Assembly: GCF_035222275.1 (NCBI RefSeq)
Contig: NC_085886.1
Span: forward strand, 2,170,001 to 2,234,000
DNA from: Podospora bellae-mahoneyi
Taxonomy: Eukaryota > Ascomycota > Sordariomycetes > Sordariales > Podosporaceae
DNA length: 64,000 nucleotides
Direction: 5' to 3'
Part shown: positions 21,483-32,051 of the stretch, piece by piece
How the letters are laid out: each line of letters starts with the position of its first letter
Position numbering within the stretch: position 1 is the first letter of the stretch
Position numbers and translations under genes: made by a program
The notes under the pieces: generated by a model
Database searches by the model: none
Told to the model about the DNA's origin: nothing
The model's input: only the letters and a program-made list of their open reading frames with translations

Positions 21483-22876
21483 CTAAGCAAACCACGAATA
21501 ATCCACCCTCCGCAGCGCCAACCCTCTTGGATAATTCGGCGTGTTATAAGCACACCCCATTCCCCAATCATACCCAACCGCATACGCAAACATGGTCGCG
21601 TCCCAGTTGAAGCCACAAGCCGTGATACTCCCCCCGGGAGACGGATACGATATCAGTCTAGTTTTCTTAGTCACATTCCAAACCATAACCTGTCCATCCT
21701 GACCTGCCGTCGCCATCACGATCCTCGCCGTCGAGCCATTTTGATGGGCAATATAATTAGCAAAGGCAAGGTCATTGACGGCGTACACGTTCGTCACTTT
21801 GCTTGATTCTTTCGACACTTCACGATGGCACTTGAACGAGAAAGTCACTCCTGACCTAAAAGCGAATAAGACAAGGTCCGGTTAGTAAAAGGCGTAGAGC
21901 GAAGCCAGGGGGCCGAAAAAGGTGGGTATACTTCATCGGGTTATGTTGGGTACCTCCAAAAGCTACCCTTCCGCCAATACCTCCCACCGCCCAGTATTGA
22001 CCACCGTGTTTGACAGCTATGCATCTTATTTGTTGGTCCACAAGAGGCGAGTCGATGACCATCGTGGGTCTTATGGCACTGCTCTGTGTCATCTTTCCCA
22101 GGTTGAAGATGTGGATCTTGTTATCTGCTGTCCCCGCGACGAGGGTCGTACCGGACCCATCCATGGCCCATACACGGTCGGTGAGGTTGACGGTGGCGAT
22201 GGGGTTGGGTTGCCGCTTGTCCCAGAACCGAAGTGTTTTGTCCCATGACCCAGAAACAAGCAGACCGGTAGAATTCCCGGCGCAAGGAAGGTCCACCCAA
22301 CGGACGGTCCTCACAGGGGCTTGGTGACCGGAAAGTGTCATGGTTTGACCTGGCGCGTTGAGATCCATGATGTGGACTTTTCCGTCGGTCGAGGCACCGG
22401 CAATCATGTTCCCTTCCTGTTGGGGTCCAGGTTAGCGGATGTGGACAGCGCAGTGTTGTGTGGTACATGCCTGTTTAAATCACTATTTTATATATGTTCA
22501 CGCATATTTGCTTCCTCCACATATCACCATCAACATCCGTGGATGTTCCTCACATCCTCCTAGTCGGTCCTCGATAATCTCGATCCGGTCGAGTGGGCGA
22601 TTAGATGCATCACCTCACTCATCCAAAACTTACCTGGTTGAAATCGCAATCGAGAAAAGGATGGAGGTTGTTGTTCATGGCGGTGACAGGGCGGATGGAA
22701 CCTGTGCCGCCGGCGACGTTTGTTGCATCGTAGATATACACTCTGCCGTCCCAAGCAGTGGCGGCCACATGGTCTGCCTTGGGAGACCATCGGAGGGCGC
22801 TGACGGTGTCCTCGGGCCCTGGAGGGAAAGCAATATCGGCGTCCAAGGTTCCGATGTTTGGGTTTGGGGCGGCCAT
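21483..22876 (-). CDS. GLE2: mRNA export WD40 protein Rae1/Gle2
   Basis: WD40 beta-propeller that docks at the nuclear pore by binding the GLEBS motif of a nucleoporin and takes part in mRNA export and mitotic spindle function. Three exons: 22876-22634, 22416-21932 and 21855-21483, giving 366 residues, the usual size. Recognisable family blocks are EDTVSALRWSP, WDGRVYIYD, HQAPVRTVRWV, VSGSWDKTLRFWD, the conserved HNPMK just before the last intron, TFSFKCHR, and the ending CGFNWDATMFAYAVGYDW. The first intron (217 nt) is long for this window, but the protein reads without a gap across it (FNQ to EGNMIAG). The start at 22876 opens MAAPNPNIGTLDAD. Convergent with GPI13. Confidence 0.95.
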
Positions 22877-24265
22877 TGTGTTGGTAATAAGGTTGTTGAT
22901 GTATGCCGAGTAGTTGTTGTTGAATGCTGGATGAACGTTGCAGGATGATTAATTCTTGGAGAGGGTTGGTGGAAGGTTATTATTATAGACAGAGTTTGCG
23001 CAAGCAAAAGCCAAAAGGGGGCAGGATTCCACTGAGGCTTTCCATTGGAACTTTGGGTAGGAGCAATGGGACCTGGGAGTCATCTCGACTGCCAAAAGAA
23101 CTGCTGCCTGCTGACTCTTCAAAAGCCTAAAAGCTGGTTACATCACCCCTTCTCCCCTTTCTCTTCTCTCTTACATTTCACCTTTAGCCAATCGTCCCTA
23201 TTTGTTGGCCATGTCTGCTAGGTACTGGCCACAAGTGATAGAGCCAGCCTTTGTTATCTCGTAATGAAGGAAGATGGTCTGGTAAAACTGTGGTTTTTAT
23301 AAAATCGTCAAGACCTCAATATAATGTCATCAAACCGTGACCGTGTATCCCCTAGTGTCTGCTCGCGCGACTTACAAACACGACACCACGTGACCTCTCT
23401 ATGGCAGAATTCCACTCGCCAGTGACAGCATGCCAAGAAATGCTTCTCCCCCAGTTGCTCCATTATTGACCTCCTGAGAAGCGCAGCCAATGAGCGATGT
23501 GCGTACCTTATCCTTTCTTTTCCAGCCTCTCACACTCACTCAGCATCTGGTTGATCGCCATTGCATGGCTCAAAGGCGATTAACCCAATTTTCTGCATCC
23601 ATATTTTTTTTTTCGTGGGATGCTATTTTCATCTTACCTTGCAAGACGTTTGTGTTTGAGGAATCAGTCGAGCTTGTAATACTTAGTGTGAATCCGGAGC
23701 TTGTGTCATTGAACGAGATACCAAGATACCTTTGGCCAGATATCTCCTACGACCATATAAGATGTTTTAAATCCTCCCAAAATCATCACTTGCATCTGGT
23801 TGATTGGCCCTCTTGGTAGCTTAACGGCTACTACATGACCATCAATCAAATGTAAGAAATCCCTTTTTGTTCTTCCCCCATCGAAGACAAAATACCAAGA
23901 CGCGCGAGTTCGAAAAGTAACTCGGCCGTCCTCTATTCTGTTTCTTCTTTCTCCAACGTTGCTTTCCTATAACCAGCAATGATGCACATCTATTACACAC
24001 ACCTCTGTCCCTATCTTCCACTTACCTTTTTTCACACTCAACAACAAGGTCAATGTTTGTTTGTTCAAAATCTTGAATTCACTTGATCTACCTCCCCTCT
24101 CCCACACCCAATGTATATGCAAAACCCTCAAATGCTGCCTACCCAACAAACAAATCCAACCCATACCCAAGCCAAACGCCACGCCCATTTCCCCTCTCGA
24201 GAAAACCAGAAGATCCTGCCCCTGACCACCAAAACAACGCCATCAAAATGCAAAGATACGACCCC
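22877..24265. other. Spacer upstream of RAE1 and downstream of the protease gene
   Basis: About 1.4 kb with no domain-bearing frame. A 109-codon frame at 23490 has no recognisable similarity. A T-arm-like GAGTTCGAAAAG word near 23908 lacks the rest of a tRNA. Nothing else was found. Confidence 0.5.
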
Positions 24266-25866
24266 TTAGACCACCAGCAAAACTCCCACCATACCCGCCA
24301 CCAACCACACCACCCCAACCCCCAAATCCCTCCTATTCCCAGCACTTATCCCCCCCAAACCATTCGGCCCATCCAACCCCTCCGTCGCCTTGGTCGGATT
24401 CTCCACCCTCGTCGCCCCCGGCACCCCCCCCTCCCCCTTCCCTATCTCCTCAACCCTCGTCTTCGTACTGTTGAACCTCGTCGCCGCCAACGAAATCTCG
24501 TTATTCTCCAAGTCATAAACCACATACGCACTCCTCAAAAACGTATCCCCCAGCACATTCGTCCCCTCCCCCGCCGGCGCAATCCCAAACAGGCACGCCT
24601 CCGTCCCGTCACTAAAAACCGGCCTCCTCCCCGAGCTCGTCACAAGGTCGAGCACAAGCTCATCCATCCCCACATTGATCGTCGGCTCCGTAAACGTAAA
24701 CGACAAAAAAGCAGTCTCATTGTCGGCAAGCGAGCAAGGAACATACGCCGCGTTAGCCTCAGGATCGTACTGCGCGTCGACAAGGTCGAAAATATCTTGC
24801 ACCATCCGGTCGGGGAGGTACGTCAAGCTGCTGCCGGTATCCAACAGCACAGCCAAGGCGAGATCGCCGCCTACCTGCGCCGAGCCGAGCTCGACTTTCG
24901 TCAACGTGATCATAAACTCGGCGTACACCCCCGCCTCGGATTCCACCGGGAGGGACATCAACGGGGGAACAAACTTTTCCGTGTCGACACCGCCAAACAG
25001 AATATTCCCCGTGTCAGCGTCGAGGTCGTTCAGCCACAGGGAATAAGCGTTTGTTTGGATCAGCCCATCGGCCACCATTTGCGCGGGGAGGTTATTGTAA
25101 GGTCTCATTCCTGCCCTGCCGACTTGGACTTCGTTGATCGGGTACCCTATCCCGAGGATGCCCTGGGCGTTGTTGGACGAGTATCCTATGCCAAACTGCA
25201 ACCTGTCCAGCGTGGCGTCGCCAAAAGTGACGGTGTCGGAAACGTAATCCCCCGAGGCGCCGGAGCCGTCGACGTAGGAGATGTTGAACCAGGAGCCGAT
25301 GTACTCGTACGTGCTTGAGCCGTTGGCCGAGTAAGTGCCGGCGTATTTACAGGGCGCCGAGGACTGGGTGCATAGGGAGGAGGATGGGGTGTTAACCCAG
25401 AGGTCGGACGAGCCGGTGTCGAGGTGTAGACGGAGGGATTTTGGTGGGGTGCCAATTGTGCCGTTGATGAAGTAGAGGGTTTCCTAGAAACGTGTAAGTG
25501 TTTACCAACCTGACACATTATTCGACGCCAGAAAAAAAAGAAGAAAAGAAGAAGAAAAGAAGAAGAAAAGAAGAAGAAAAGAAGAAGAAAACAAGAAAAG
25601 AAAAAGAAAAGGAAGAAAAAGGAAAAAAAGAAAAAGGAACGTACCTGATTGTCCAAATCGACCTCCACGCTCCCTCTCTTTCTTAGCTGATCTCGATGTA
25701 ATGGGTTCTTGGGCGTTCTCCTCTGAAAATCCATCCCCACAACCCTCGGTCCACTTCCATCTCTTCGTTGTTGTTGTGTTGGCGTCGTCGATGGCAAAGA
25801 GAGAGCGTCTATCGTCTGACCCGCAAGCAAGGCTGCAACAACCAAAAGAGGAGTGGCTGTCTTCAT
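24266..25866 (-). CDS. Secreted aspartic protease, probably GPI-anchored (family A1)
   Basis: Pepsin-type endopeptidase of 479 residues from two exons, 25866-25645 and 25483-24266. Residues 1 to about 22 are a hydrophobic signal peptide (start MKTATPLLVVAALLAG). A propeptide with basic sites (QQRR, LRKR) precedes the mature domain. Both catalytic Asp are present, in LHLDTGSSDLWV (about Asp96) and LLDTGSSLTYLP (about Asp289), with a candidate flap region near YVDGSGASGDY. The C terminus ends in a hydrophobic stretch (VWLVAGMVGVLLVV) after a polar Gly/Asn/Ser-rich segment, as expected for a GPI signal, so the enzyme probably sits at the cell surface like yeast yapsins. The specific target is unknown. 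The intron is 161 nt and mostly a polypyrimidine tract on the coding strand. Confidence 0.93.
25530..25638 (+). repeat. Purine tract (GAA-rich) filling the protease intron
   Basis: About 108 nt of almost pure A/G, with one C, lies inside the only intron of the aspartic protease gene. On the sense (minus) strand it is a long pyrimidine tract starting directly after the 5' splice site, far from the usual place near the 3' site. Confidence 0.85.
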
Positions 25867-26369
25867 CCTTCCGTTGCTCTCGAAAAGAGAATGAGTGTAT
25901 GGTCTCGAGTATAAAAATGTAGTCGAACAACCAACGACATAAACAAACCCAACAATCTCTTCCAAGAAACCGCTTATTGCAGTAGTTGCTATAATGGCAG
26001 CATGAGGTACAACTTCACCAAAAAAAAAACCAAAAAGAAAACCAAAAAAAAAAAAAACCCCAAAGAGTGAGTGACTATATGTAAGCCCCCCTTCGTCAAG
26101 GTCCCCTGTCTCTCCTTAGGTCCCGAGTGGTTGGTAAGGGCAGCAGGATAGCGGCCGGCGAACAGACGTTCAGAAAAAGAGCAAAAAGCGCAAACCCGTT
26201 TGTACTCGGCAACCGCAAGGACCTAAAAAGGTAGTAAGAGCAAACTCCTCCTTCCCAAGAACGCGACGTGCGGCAGTGTGGGTAGCTCGTGGACGTAGGC
26301 CAAGGCCCGAGCCGGCGCGACTTGTTCTTTGCGTTCTTGGTGTCGAAGAGGGAGGGGGCCGAGTGGCAA

Positions 26370-26390
26370 CTACCTTGCCTGCTAAGGTAG
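26370..26390. promoter_or_regulatory. Inverted repeat CTACCTT/AAGGTAG
   Basis: Perfect 7-bp arms around a 7-nt spacer, followed by GTAAATG, about 500 bp upstream of the aspartic protease start. It belongs to the TAGGTA/TACCTA word family common in the spacers of this window. Confidence 0.35.
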
Positions 26391-27700
26391 GTAAATGTGC
26401 CAAAAACAGAAAGAAGAGAAAAGTTTAAAATAAAATTGCCCGCAAGAGGGCGAGGGGTCAAGGAAAAGGAAGGGACGAAGGGAAGAGAAAGAAAGGAAAG
26501 AAGGAAGGAGCGAGACCCAAGCCCGAACTAGTGAACCATACACAACTGGGAAAAGAAGACAGAAAGAGAAGAGGTTCCGGAGATGGAACCGGACTCCTTC
26601 ATCAGTCACTTGTCCAATTCATCATCGATCATCCCTCCCAGAGTCCCAGAGGAGCCGGGAACTGGGGGCCCGGTTTGGCTTGAGAGAGGGGGCGGGTGAG
26701 ATGCATTGCGTGCCATCTCTTTCACTCGCCTTGGCTCTCTCTTCACCGTTCAGACTGAAACGATGGGCAGAGAGGCAGGCAAAGTTGAGGATCTGGCGGA
26801 CCAGGATCATGACGGATGCCACTGTCCATATCGGGGTCATTGATCTTTGGCAGCTTCTCCTTCCTTCTGTCGTTGAGGATCTGCGACATCGCGACCCAGG
26901 AAAATATTTAGCGTCGATGTTAGCATGTCTCGCTACTGAGCCCTTCAGCCCTGTGCTGATAGGCTTTCCGATATCTTCACCCGTTTGTCCCGTTGAGGAG
27001 ATAATCGTCAAGAAGGGCCGACATTCCAACCATGAGGAAACAAAGGGTATTGTCAAGTGTACGCGCGGCCAGTTCCATCGCAATTCCTTGGAGATGGACC
27101 CCGGATTCCCAAGTCTGTGGAGAAGAGGTGTGGTAGAGGCCGTTTTGGGTAGCTGGGGCTATCCCGTGCCCCTCACGTCCTCGTCATCATACCAGTGAGC
27201 GGCCGGATCGTCCGGATGGGCTGTTCCTGGGAAGCTTTCAACGACGTGGGGAAGCAGATGAAACGTCGACCAGATCTGATACAGCCCATCTGTGCGCAAT
27301 GCGCTGCGTGGGTGTGGTTGCGTGGACATCAGGGTCATAGCTGACTGTGAAAAATATAAAAGCGCGTTCCGGCCATCTCCAGACTAGTCTCCGAGGGAAC
27401 TGGGTGATTGGAAATGCTCTTCTTTGGCTCAGCGATCGAGATATAAAAAGCGCCCCTTGAGGATAGAGTTGGGGCTAATACCCATGGTGTTGTTTCTGCT
27501 GGTATTAGCGGCCGTTGTTGAATTGTCCGGGGAAGCCTGAAGATTTATTGTGGGGCATCAAATGCTGGGTAGGTAAACTTCACTCACTTACACCCCCTCT
27601 CATATCATACATAAAAGAATCTTGCGCAACCAAACCCCCAATTCCCAACCCCGACAGCTTGCCTCCCGTCTCACATCGGATATTTCTGTCGGCTGTCAAA

Positions 27701-27940
27701 ATGCCATTCCTGACACGCCAATCACATCCCCCATATGTATCCCCAACCGCAGCTCCTTCCGCCCGCAAGACATCGCCAAGCAACATGAACTCGTCAGCTG
27801 CTCTCTTTCGCGGCCTGTGCGACCCAAAGAACCTCCACGTTGGAACACACGTATAGATTGGAGGAAGGAAACCCTTTTATTGTGCTGCCTAGATGCCTCG
27901 CAAAGTTGACGCTCAGCTGGGAAGAGGTAGCTACGGAGAG
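27701..27940 (+). pseudogene. Possible fragment of a protein kinase gene (glycine loop)
   Basis: ATG at 27701 opens a 50-codon frame (MPFLTRQSHPPYVSPTAAP...) ending at a GTATAG donor. After 42 nt, TAG at 27892 is followed by ATGCCTCGC, which reads MPRKVDAQLGRGSYGEV, and the next bases are GTAGGT. LGRGSYGEV fits the glycine-rich loop (GxGxxG) of protein kinases, and both flanks look like splice sites in compatible phase. No downstream kinase subdomains were found before the V-ATPase gene, and a 42-nt intron without a clear branch site is very short. If it is not chance, it would be a truncated or degenerate kinase gene. Confidence 0.22.
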
Positions 27941-28089
27941 GTAGGTAAGCTGGTATTAATAGCAAGAGGAGAGAGCTGGTTTTGCCTTTGAGCCATTGCG
28001 GTTGTCTATCATCAATCAATTTTTGTACATGACAGACAAGATTAAAGCTATCACGATATCCCCAGCTCCAACGAACCTCAAATCCCACA

Positions 28090-28093
<4 letters not shown>

Positions 28094-28121
<28 letters not shown>
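28094..28121 (+). repeat. CT dinucleotide repeat
   Basis: About 14 CT units just upstream of the V-ATPase c-like start codon, a typical fungal CT-rich leader or promoter. Confidence 0.9.
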
Positions 28122-28164
28122 CCGCTAAAGACTACCTGCTACAACGAGGGCGATAACAGCAAAC

Positions 28165-28782
28165 ATGGACGAAGCACACTACAGAGACCTCGATCGATGG
28201 TACTCTTCCCTTCTCCTCTCCCCAATACACACCCAACTAACCTCCATCCGTCAACAGCCCAGACTACTCCGTCAGCCTCCCCCTCCTATAAAAAAAAAAC
28301 ACCCCCTGATTACCCTCTAGCCCTTCTTCGGAGCCCTAGGCTGCGCCCTCTCCATAATCCTCACCGTCTTCGGCGCCTCCTACGGCACCGCCAAGTCTTC
28401 TGCCGGGCTCTTCTCCTCCGGCGTCCTCCGCCCCGACCGCGTCATGCAAAACACCCTCCCCTCCATCATGTCCCAAATCCTTTCCATCTACGGCCTCGTA
28501 ATCTCAGTCATCATATCCTCCTCCCTGACCGAGTCCGTCCCCCTCTTCACCTCGTTCCTCCACCTAGCCGCCGGCCTCTCCGTCGGCCTCTGCGGTCTCG
28601 CCGCCGGCTTCTCCATCGGCATCGTCGGCGACGCAGGCATCCGGGCGTCTACCCAGCAGCCTAGGCTCTACACCGGCATGGTTCTCATCCTTATCTTTGC
28701 TGAGGTGTTGGGGTTGTATGGCGTTATTGTTAGTATTCTCATGATCACTAGGAGTAGGGAGGGGAGGGCTTGTTTGGAGTAA
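28165..28782 (+). CDS. Divergent V-ATPase c-subunit proteolipid (Vma3-like)
   Basis: Membrane-rotor proteolipid of the vacuolar H+-ATPase, 169 residues with four membrane helices. Exons: 28165-28199, a 13-nt exon 28258-28270, and 28321-28782. Joined, they give [13 protein letters not shown], the family N terminus (CPVYAPFFG in yeast Vma3). The proton-carrying Glu in [12 protein letters not shown] is present (about Glu144), as are GIVGDAG and QQPRL. Those features match subunit c, not c' (Vma11) or c'' (Vma16). However, many positions that are nearly invariant in fungal Vma3 differ, for example [16 protein letters not shown] and the loop [11 protein letters not shown] therefore infer a diverged extra paralogue; the canonical VMA3 should lie elsewhere. 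Intron 2 uses a weak GTCAGC donor with a CTGAT branch. Codon endings shift from C to G/T after about 28680. Confidence 0.85.
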
Positions 28783-28961
28783 GAACACCATCAAGGCTTT
28801 TGAGCAGAGGGGAGAGACGGGAACGGTCGATGTTTGATAAATTGAGGGTATCAACTTTTCGCTCTCTGCTTTCTACGTCATATAAATTCCATCTTTGGTC
28901 TCATCACACCTCACTCGGGTTGTTAAAAATACGCTCACCACCCTGACATCATAACCCCCCT

Positions 28962-31900
28962 TTACAAAGCCCACTCCTCCAAATCCTCCCCCTCCGCCAC
29001 AAAGGGCTCATTAATCCTCCTAACAGCATAATCACTGCACAAAATACTGTTCTCTTTCGTCAGCCAAACATCTCAGCCTCTCCGCTTCGGAAAAAAAACT
29101 CACCAAGCATCAGCAACCAACCCATCCAACTCCCTCACCACCCTCTCCCTCCTCTCCCCCTTCACCACCCCCTTCCCAATCAGCCCCTGAATCTCCCTGA
29201 TCCTCCTCCCCTTCGCCGCCCCGCTCTGCTCCAGCACCCTCCTCCCCAAACAGTCACTGTGAAACGCGTGCTGACACGGAAAAACAAAAAACTGCCTCGC
29301 TAGCAGCGGCAGCCCGCAAACATAGCACTTCTCCCCGGGCTCCACAATCGCGTACCTCCTGTCCAGCGCCGCAATGTCGACCTTGATGTTCGCCGCCGTC
29401 AGGCTGCTCTCGTCCATCTCCTTCCGCAACGCATCAATGCTCCGGCTGTACTCCTCCAGCGCATTGCAAATCTCCTCTTTGAAATCGTCAATCACAACGA
29501 AATCTGGAAAAAACGGGATCAAATCTTCAATCTTGAGGAGGTCGTTGCAGCGCTTGAGAAACTCAATCGCGGCCTTGATGCCGTTGGATTGCGAAATGAC
29601 CTTTTTCGCGACAGCAAGCCAGAGTTTTTTCCGCAGCGGGGGGTTCGACATGGGCCGGTCGGCAACGATGGACGCGAGCTCGATCTTGTCGTGCGACAGG
29701 GCCAGGTCCACAGCCTGGACGTACTGTCCCATGCTGGTGTAAATATGTGCGCAAGACAGGACCCGGTGGTTCTGTATGCACAACCTCAGCGCGAAATCCT
29801 GGTCGAAATTCGGCTCGTCCCCCTGTGAGGCGAGATAGGCCATGAGCTGGGACTCGTCCGTTGACGAGTGCGAAGCGTAAATCGACACCAGAGTGTTGTG
29901 AACAGCCGCGTCTGTCGAGCCGAGCTGGTTAACCACATACTGCAGATACCGAACAGCCTGGTTCTGACTCAACGGCCCCTTGAAGTTCCTGTCATACTCC
30001 AGCAACGCCGGGATCAAATTCCGTGGGTCAAGGTTGCTCTGCCGCATCAAGATATCGACCAGCTCGGTAGCGGCATGCGTCATAAGCACGCTGCTGTGCC
30101 GGTAAAACACCCCGGCATCGGTCTGCCTCTTGAGCACCTTGAGCGCCTCCGACCACCTCTCCCTCTGAACCCAGTACGACAAGACATAATTGTAGTCGTT
30201 GACGACATTGGCATAATACAGCAGCTCCTCCTCCCGGCCATGGCTGCTGATGATATCATAAACAGTCTGCCGGTCAAGATCCTGCTTGTGCTTCGTGACA
30301 AAGTCCTGAAACTCTGCCCTCACGGCCTCGAGCTGCTCTCTCGTCTGGGTCGGGCTCAACGTCTCAGACAACTCCGCCCCCGTGATGATAGTGTCATCCA
30401 GCGAGTTGAGCTTGGCCATAAACACCTCCACCAACCAAGCCGCAATCATGACCCTCTGCATCACAAACGACCTCTTGTACGTGCCCAGCTTGGTCAGCAA
30501 GTACTTTCTCAGCGCATCCGGCTGGTCGTTGTCGATGAACGTCAACGCCACCTCCTCAAACGGCTTGCTGCTCTTCCCATACACCCCTGCCGCCTCGCTG
30601 TGCTGCCCCTTTCCCACCATGTGATCCCCATGCGCAATCGCCACCGCATCCTTCTGCGCGGGCGTGCGCGCGTGTTGCAGCGCCGCCTCAAAGTCCTCAA
30701 ACTTGAGCATAATCTTCCAAATATCCCTATCCTCCTCCTTGGGCACAATCTCCAATATCTCCTGCGGCGTAAACAACCAGAAAGTGTTCTTCTGAACATC
30801 CACGCTCAACCCCACCGCCCTCTGCCCCTGCTCCAGCGCAATCTGATCATAGACAATATCCCCCGTCAGCCGATTGGCAACCACCACCCTCCTCCCAACC
30901 AAGCAAATAACATGCCACTGCGTCAACGCCACAGCCTCGACGTCATCCGTCGAAACCTGCCTCTTCCCCCCCGCAGCCTCCACCCCATTCGGATTCGTCA
31001 GCTGCCCCTTGGCCAACAGCCTCCCCTCATTGAAAACCCTGCTCCCCAAATCACCCGTGTTCCCATCCACCAACAGCCGTCCATGAAACACCCCCTGCGA
31101 ACTCAACCAAGCAAACGCCCTCTCGGGCACCTCTTCCTCCCTGAACCTCGTCGGATTAATCCCCTGCTCCACCACATCCGGGCTCACCACCAAACTCCCT
31201 CCCTGCCCCGGCCTCCCATCCCCAAAACTCACCGGCTGCTCCCCCTCAAACAACCCCCCATAAATCCCTTGGTGCCCCTCATGCCCTCTCCTCCCCACCT
31301 TTCCAACCCAGTGCATCAGCCTCCCCCGCGTAGCCACCAACACCCTCCTCACCTCCCCGCTCCTATCCCCCCCAGGCAGGGAATCAACCCACAACCCCGT
31401 CACCGGCCCACCCTCACCAACCTTCCAAACCAGCTTCACATACTTATCCTCCTTGCGATAAAACTCATTACTTTGTTCAATAAACGCCTCATAGATATTC
31501 CCATCCGCCGCACCAATCAATATCTCCCTCGTACTACTCGTCGGCAGCGCAGGCGACCAGGCCACCGCCTCGATGGAGACACCCCGGAGTTTTGCCAGGG
31601 GGCGGGGGGTGTCGGACTGGGAGTGGAGGTAGTAGTTTTCCCCGAGGGAGGTGGCGATGAGGAGGTGGGAGGCGGTCGGGTCGAGGAACATGCGGCGGAT
31701 GGTGCCTGATTCGGAGGGTTTTTTGGGGAGGTGGATGTCTATATCATTAGCGTCTGATACTCAGAGGGTTGGGGGGGAGAGAGAGAAAGAAATACCCTGA
31801 ATCTCATCAGGTCTGTTGAGATCAATCCTCAGGATCCGCCCCGACGAAAGAGCGAGGATGATCACATTGTTGGCTACCTGTCCCGCGACAAAGTCGTCGT

Positions 31901-32051
31901 AGATAGGGAACTGGAGCTGGACTTGCTCGACGTTGAATAAAGGCAGAGCGGTATCAGTGGCGAGGTCGGTGAGGGCGTCGGCGGCGACGAAACCGCCGTT
32001 CGTGGTGGTGGTGGTGGTGGTGGTGGTGATGGTGGTTGGTTCGAGTGCCAT
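28962..32051 (-). CDS. VPS18: Vacuolar sorting protein Vps18 (Pep3), CORVET/HOPS core
   Basis: Core subunit of the HOPS and CORVET tethering complexes at endosomes and vacuole, 991 residues. Exons: 32051-31796, 31738-29104 and 29046-28962. An N-terminal beta-propeller (PIYDDF, LGENYYLHS) leads to an alpha-solenoid with clathrin-type repeats and a C-terminal RING-H2 finger. Its ligands are CYVCG, then FPCQHAFHSDC, then CILC. The last pair and the following DYAVRRINEPF are coded only by the 85-nt final exon. Without splicing, the frame stops at 29100 and the last two zinc ligands are lost. The donor is GTGAGT, with a CTGAC branch before AACAG. Residues 6-17 are nearly all Thr. The start at 32051 is the only plausible ATG. 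Confidence 0.95.

Larger units (their letters stand above)
25867..28164. other. Spacer between protease and V-ATPase genes
   Basis: Divergent upstream region of two genes, about 2.3 kb. It contains an inverted repeat CTACCTT-N7-AAGGTAG (26370-26390), a short kinase-like coding fragment near 27893-27940 (listed separately) and a CT repeat at 28094-28121. A 172-codon frame at 26680 shows no domain and I reject it. Confidence 0.5.

Noticed and set aside
23900-23930. GAGTTCGAAAAG as a tRNA T-arm
   Set aside because: The arms do not pair, and no acceptor, D or anticodon arms can be built around it.
24083-25318. 411-codon plus-strand frame opposite the aspartic protease
   Set aside because: It is a shadow frame rich in Pro/Arg/His; the minus strand carries both catalytic Asp motifs.
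26680-27198. 172-codon plus-strand frame
   Set aside because: It has no domain and no splice links, and lies in a divergent promoter region.
29035-29036. GTGCAG at 29035 as the 3' splice site of the last VPS18 intron
   Set aside because: It keeps the frame, but removes the first Cys of the final CxxC. AACAG at 29047 restores CILC and gives a 57-nt intron.
29868-31709. 613-codon plus-strand frame opposite VPS18
   Set aside because: It is a shadow of the VPS18 coding strand, with Pro/His/Arg-rich composition.
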